Source: Burkholderiaceae bacterium | GTDB lineage: Bacteria; Pseudomonadota; Gammaproteobacteria; Burkholderiales; Burkholderiaceae | Reading direction: 5' to 3' | Assembly (NCBI GenBank): GCA_947455485.1 | Contig: CANGNV010000002.1 | Span: 1 to 64,000 of the forward strand | DNA length: 64,000 nucleotides | Shown: one piece after another, positions 60,294-64,000 of the stretch | Numbering within the stretch: the first letter of the stretch is position 1 | Layout: each line of letters opens with the position of its first letter | The notes under the pieces: generated by a model | Databases searched by the model: none | What the model saw: the letters and a program-made list of their open reading frames with translations, nothing else | What the model was told of the DNA's origin: nothing | Made by a program: the position numbers and the translations under genes

Positions 60294-61538
60294 ATGCGTT
60301 TTAAACCTACCGGCTACACACCTCTTATGCTCATGGCGCAAACTTGCGCGCTGCTGGGTTTCGCTTGTTACGCCGTAGTGCTGACAACTTTGCAGGAAGA
60401 GTGGCATCTCAGTAATTTGCAGTCAGGCTTAATTGCCAGCGCCTTCTTCTTTGGTTATATGCTGATGGTCCCATTAGCTACAGCACTTACAGATCGGATT
60501 GATGCAAAAAAAGTCTATCTCATAGGTGGCCTTTCAGCGACTTGTGGCTTGTTAGGGATGGGCCTCTTTGCCTATAACTTTTGGACTGCCTTGCTCTTTA
60601 TGGCACTTAATGGTGCTGGTTTAGCAGGCACCTATATGCCAGGCTTAAAAATTCTATCGGACCGCATTAAAACAGGCGAGCTGACACGCCATATTGCCTT
60701 CTATACCGCTTTCTTTGGAATTGGTACCGGCTTCTCTTATCTCTGCTCAGGCTGGATATTGAATGGTTTGGGCTGGCGCTATGTTTTTGGGGTGATTGCT
60801 CTGGGGCCATTTACTGCATTTTTAATTGTGCTCTTATTTATTCCTGCGCTTGTAAATGAGAAATGGCATGGCCCTATACGCATTCGTCTACATGATATTT
60901 TTCCGGTTGATAAATGGCGCTTGGTCTTGCAAGATAAAACAGCATCAGGATTTATTTTTGGCTACACCGCCCACTCAATAGAGCTATTTGCATCTCGTAG
61001 CTGGATCGTAGCTTTTTTTGGTTTTTGTGCAATTGCTTCTGGCGAACCATTTTTATTGGCTGCTACTTCACTTGCCGGAGTCATCAACTTCTTTGGCGTT
61101 CCCTCATCGATTATCGGAAATGAGATTGCCTTAAGAATAGGGCGTCAAAAATGGATTTTCTTTGTCATGCTTTCTAGTGCGGCATTCGGTGTCGCGCTAG
61201 CGTTGTCAACGGGCCAGTCATGGTGGTTAATTATTGCTTTAGCGGTGGGGCATACGATATTTATCATGGCCGATTCGGCCACACTAACTGCTGGTTTAGT
61301 TATTAGCGCCCAAGAAAATATTAAAGGTGCTGCAATGGGCCTCCATTCCTTAATGGGCTTTGGGGGTGGATTGTTGGGTCCAGCCATCTTTGGATTTGTG
61401 CTTGATTTAACAGGTTCACGTTCCTCTCAAATCTCTTGGGTTTGGGCCTACGCCGCCGTAGTAGTCTGGGGCGTGTTGTTTGTTTTGTATGAGCGCCGTA
61501 ATGGCTGGGTTAGTAAGTCTCTCAGTCACAACAAATGA
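60294..61538 (+). CDS. MFS transporter
   Basis: The 414-residue protein has twelve predicted membrane helices. The MFS motif between helices 2 and 3 appears in LATALTDRIDAKKVYL, and GAGLAGTYMPGLKILSDRI is typical of helix 4-5. AFFGIGTGFSYLCSGWIL and GHTIFIMADSATLTAGLVIS follow. The substrate is unknown. It lies 6 bases after the dioxygenase gene and is likely co-transcribed with it. Confidence 0.9.
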   Translation: MRFKPTGYTPLMLMAQTCALLGFACYAVVLTTLQEEWHLSNLQSGLIASAFFFGYMLMVPLATALTDRIDAKKVYLIGGLSATCGLLGMGLFAYNFWTALLFMALNGAGLAGTYMPGLKILSDRIKTGELTRHIAFYTAFFGIGTGFSYLCSGWILNGLGWRYVFGVIALGPFTAFLIVLLFIPALVNEKWHGPIRIRLHDIFPVDKWRLVLQDKTASGFIFGYTAHSIELFASRSWIVAFFGFCAIASGEPFLLAATSLAGVINFFGVPSSIIGNEIALRIGRQKWIFFVMLSSAAFGVALALSTGQSWWLIIALAVGHTIFIMADSATLTAGLVISAQENIKGAAMGLHSLMGFGGGLLGPAIFGFVLDLTGSRSSQISWVWAYAAVVVWGVLFVLYERRNGWVSKSLSHNK

Positions 61539-61545
61539 TTTACTC

Positions 61546-63984
61546 ATGAGTTCTAGTTTGCCAAGCAATAGCTGTTATCACTGCGGAAGCTTTATTCTTC
61601 CAGGTGACTCATATGAGCTTGAACTTAGCGGGATTAACAGAAAATTCTGTTGTGCTGGTTGTATGGCGATTGCCCAAACCATACATGGCGAAGGCTTAGA
61701 GGTCTTTTACGCGCGTCGCGCACAGTCAAGCGATAAACCTGCAGCTTACCTTGCTTCAAATGAAATTCCCGATAGCCTGGCCCCCTATGATGATCCCTCT
61801 TTGCTTGGCCGCTACACGCGACCTAGTGGTGAGGAGGGAAATTTAGAGACAACCCTAAGGCTTGAAAAAATTCGTTGTGCTGCTTGTGTCTGGTTGTGTG
61901 AGCAGCATTTGCGACGCATTCCTGGTGTGAAGGATGTGCAGATCAACTATGTAAGTCAAAAAGTAAAGGCAGAATTTTCACCAGAGCAAACTAGCCTAGC
62001 TCGCTTGTTATTTGAGGTAGAGCGCATTGGCTATGAGGCTTGGCCTTTTGAGCCTTCACTTTCAATTGAGAAGTCCAAGAAAGAACGTCGTCAATTACTA
62101 ACGAGACTTGGGGTGGCATTGTTAGGCATGATGCAAGTCATGATGTATGCGTGGCCTAGCTATGTTGGCGATAGTGACATTACTGCGGAGTATGACCTGT
62201 TATTGGGTTGGACTAGTTGGGCTCTCACTGTTCCAGTCATGGTCTATTCAGCTGGCCCAATTTTTCAGGCAGCATGGCGTAGTGTTGTCTCCTTTCGCCA
62301 AACGCATATGCTCGGTATGGATGTGCCAATTGCTTTGGCTTTGGCGCTAGCATTTAGTGCGGGTACCGTGAATCTCGCTACTGGTTCAGGTCAGGGCTAT
62401 TTCGATTCGATCACGATGTTTGTTGCTTTTATCTTGGCTGCGCGCTACGTGGAGTTATTGGCTCGTCAAGATGCGCAGGGTGGCGCAGAGGCTTTAGCAA
62501 AACAGCTGCCTGCGACTTGTGAGAGAGTGCCTAACTATCCAGCATCTCAACAGGTAGAGATTGTTCCAGTGATTAACTGCAATCCCGGTGAGGTTCTTCG
62601 TGTTCCCCCGGGAGATGTTGTTCCAGCTGACGGTATTTTGATTGAGTGCGAGAGTGCTTTAGATGAGTCGCTACTTACGGGAGAATCTAAACCGATTGAT
62701 AAGAAGATTGGGGATCGAGTGTATGCAGGCACACACAATATTCTGAATCCTATGTTGATGAGAATCGATGCCGTAGGGCAATCAACTCGCATTGCCGGAA
62801 TTGCCTCATTGCTTGATCAGGCATTGCAAGCCAAACCTTTGATGGTCAGTCTCGCAGAAAAGTGGGCTGGATATTTCGTAGGCTTTTTGTTGATTGCCGC
62901 TTTTCTGTCTTCAGCAATTTGGTGGTACGTAGACCCTAGTAGAGCTTGGACAGTTTTAGTTTCTGTATTGGTTGCTAGTTGTCCTTGTGCTCTGTCACTC
63001 GCTGTGCCAACAGCAATGGCTGCAGCCCAAGGCGCCGTAACGAAATTGGGTTTATTAATTGTGCGTGGCCATGTGCTCGAAGGCTTGGTCAAATCTACGG
63101 ACTTAGTACTAGATAAAACTGGTACGCTCACTATGGGTCAACCAGAACTCAAAGAAGTCCTGATTGCTCGCCCAGAGTTTTCAAGAGCGGATGTTCTCAG
63201 CCTAGCTGCGTCAATTGAGGCGGGTCAAAAACATCCTCTTGCACTGTCCATATTGCGTGCTGCTCAAGCTGAGAATTGCTCTCCAGCCGTTTTGTCTGAA
63301 GTGGTTACTAATCAATTGGGCAAAGGCCTGAGTGCTGGCGTATATCGCTTGGGAAGTGCTGTTTGGGCGGGCGCTCAACAGATTGCGCAAGAAGGGCAGT
63401 ATGGTCAAGTCCATTTGGCGGATGACAAAGGATTAATTGCGAGCTTTCTATTTCTAGATACTCCCAGAGCCGGGCTCGAAAAATTATTAGATGCTGCAAA
63501 ATCTCGCAAGATCACCGTGCATTTAGTTTCTGGTGATGATCCTGTGACGGTAGCGTGGTGGGCGGATCATGTTGGAATCGACAGATTCAAGGGTGCTTGC
63601 TCTCCAGAAGATAAATATCACTACATTGAGCATTTGCAAAAAGAGGGGCATTTTGTTTGGGCAATTGGTGATGGTATTAACGATGCACCCTTATTGGCGA
63701 GAGCCGATGTCTCAATTGCTGTTGGTGCTGGCGCACCTTTAGCTACCGCAGGCGCAGATGCAATTTTGACCGCGAGCTCCTTGGTTCCCTTAGCTCAATC
63801 TTTATTGTTGGCTGATAAGACCCAGAGGATTATTAAAGAAAACTTGATCTGGGCTTTGGTTTACAACTTGTTAGCGATTCCGGCAGCCATGATGGGTTGG
63901 GTCAACCCCTGGGTTGCGGGCATTGGTATGTCCATATCCTCCTTGGCGGTCACATTAAACGCCTGGCGTCTCAGAAAGGCCTAG
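61546..63984 (+). CDS. ccoI: Copper-translocating P1B-type ATPase for cbb3 oxidase assembly (CcoI/FixI-like)
   Basis: The 812-residue protein starts at ATG 61546; the longer frame from 61480 lies inside the MFS gene. It begins with a metal-binding domain typical of CcoI: CYHCGSFILPGDSY and FCCAGCMAI. A heavy-metal domain with CAAC, eight membrane helices, the CPC motif (Cys479-Pro-Cys481), the phosphorylated Asp523 in DKTGTLT, TGES and GDGINDAP follow. CcoI supplies copper to the cbb3-type oxidase. The structural cco genes are not in the window. Confidence 0.93.
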   Translation: MSSSLPSNSCYHCGSFILPGDSYELELSGINRKFCCAGCMAIAQTIHGEGLEVFYARRAQSSDKPAAYLASNEIPDSLAPYDDPSLLGRYTRPSGEEGNLETTLRLEKIRCAACVWLCEQHLRRIPGVKDVQINYVSQKVKAEFSPEQTSLARLLFEVERIGYEAWPFEPSLSIEKSKKERRQLLTRLGVALLGMMQVMMYAWPSYVGDSDITAEYDLLLGWTSWALTVPVMVYSAGPIFQAAWRSVVSFRQTHMLGMDVPIALALALAFSAGTVNLATGSGQGYFDSITMFVAFILAARYVELLARQDAQGGAEALAKQLPATCERVPNYPASQQVEIVPVINCNPGEVLRVPPGDVVPADGILIECESALDESLLTGESKPIDKKIGDRVYAGTHNILNPMLMRIDAVGQSTRIAGIASLLDQALQAKPLMVSLAEKWAGYFVGFLLIAAFLSSAIWWYVDPSRAWTVLVSVLVASCPCALSLAVPTAMAAAQGAVTKLGLLIVRGHVLEGLVKSTDLVLDKTGTLTMGQPELKEVLIARPEFSRADVLSLAASIEAGQKHPLALSILRAAQAENCSPAVLSEVVTNQLGKGLSAGVYRLGSAVWAGAQQIAQEGQYGQVHLADDKGLIASFLFLDTPRAGLEKLLDAAKSRKITVHLVSGDDPVTVAWWADHVGIDRFKGACSPEDKYHYIEHLQKEGHFVWAIGDGINDAPLLARADVSIAVGAGAPLATAGADAILTASSLVPLAQSLLLADKTQRIIKENLIWALVYNLLAIPAAMMGWVNPWVAGIGMSISSLAVTLNAWRLRKA

Positions 63985-63993
63985 ACTAGAGTG

Positions 63994-64000
63994 ATGGAAA
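63994..64000 (+). CDS. Possible first codons of ccoS (cut by window edge)
   Basis: ATGGAA starts 10 bases after the ccoI stop. CcoS, a small cbb3 assembly protein, usually follows ccoI and often begins Met-Glu. Two codons cannot prove this. Confidence 0.25.

Noticed and set aside
1..64000. Mobile elements, integrases, transposases, prophage or attachment sites
   Set aside because: No such protein motifs or terminal inverted repeats were found; the tRNA has no adjacent integrase or duplicated 3' end.

Overview
The window looks like chromosomal DNA of a free-living betaproteobacterium of the Burkholderiales, most likely Polynucleobacter or a close relative. This is inferred from the rpsU-yqeY-dnaG-rpoD-tRNA order, a GC content near 45 percent that is low for the order, the RpoD with a Lys/Ala/Pro tail, the separate ccmA-I operon and the Bug-type solute receptor. 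I see no phage, insertion sequence or CRISPR array.

Layout. (1) 1-5650 is the macromolecular-synthesis block: end of rpsU, yqeY, dnaG, rpoD and a CAT-anticodon tRNA best read as tRNA-Ile2. (2) 5900-31000 is an envelope and secreted-hydrolase region. It holds two Ntn-type linear-amide (choloylglycine-like) hydrolases, a split pqiA-pqiA-pqiB-pqiC intermembrane lipid-transport operon, three exported amidohydrolases, a secreted lipase, a patatin lipoprotein, an OmpA-like lipoprotein, several outer-membrane barrels, a channel, and two closely related 7TM-type histidine kinase/OmpR-type regulator pairs. Each pair has the same 16-base kinase/regulator overlap. A 19-base identical block containing a 10-bp direct repeat lies before two transcription units here and is a candidate binding site for these regulators. 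(3) 31000-37500 has a LysR regulator and a nitroreductase, divergent from an operon of CaiB-type CoA transferase, HMG-CoA lyase, Bug receptor, VOC protein, cupin and spermidine-synthase-like protein. It is plausibly a route for a branched dicarboxylate such as 3-hydroxy-3-methylglutarate. (4) 37500-38850 is a small DUF1488 / translational-machinery-like / ion-channel unit behind a perfect FNR-type box.

(5) 38839-47914 holds an outer-membrane protein, a SYLF lipoprotein and a histone-deacetylase-like enzyme. These are followed by a light or oxidative-stress cluster: DUF2256, DASH cryptochrome, DUF2237, SDR, TIGR03643, DCC-family thiol protein, chalcone-isomerase-like protein, DUF3833 lipoprotein, iron-sulfur photolyase and DUF2452. 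(6) 47944-57319 has a quinone oxidoreductase, two small proteins and the complete cytochrome c maturation operon ccmABCDEFGHI. (7) 57320-64000 has an SDR, a TAXI-type receptor, a 2OG-Fe dioxygenase, an MFS carrier and a CcoI-type copper ATPase, which fits a bacterium making c-type cytochromes and a cbb3 oxidase.

The most novel candidate is the duplicated sensor system of region 2. Each kinase gene follows, in apparent co-transcription, an exported non-kinase protein (a metal-site-degenerate amidohydrolase in one case, an outer-membrane barrel in the other). The regulators may control nearby hydrolases and porins through the shared direct repeat. All functional links are inference from sequence and order; no database search was possible.
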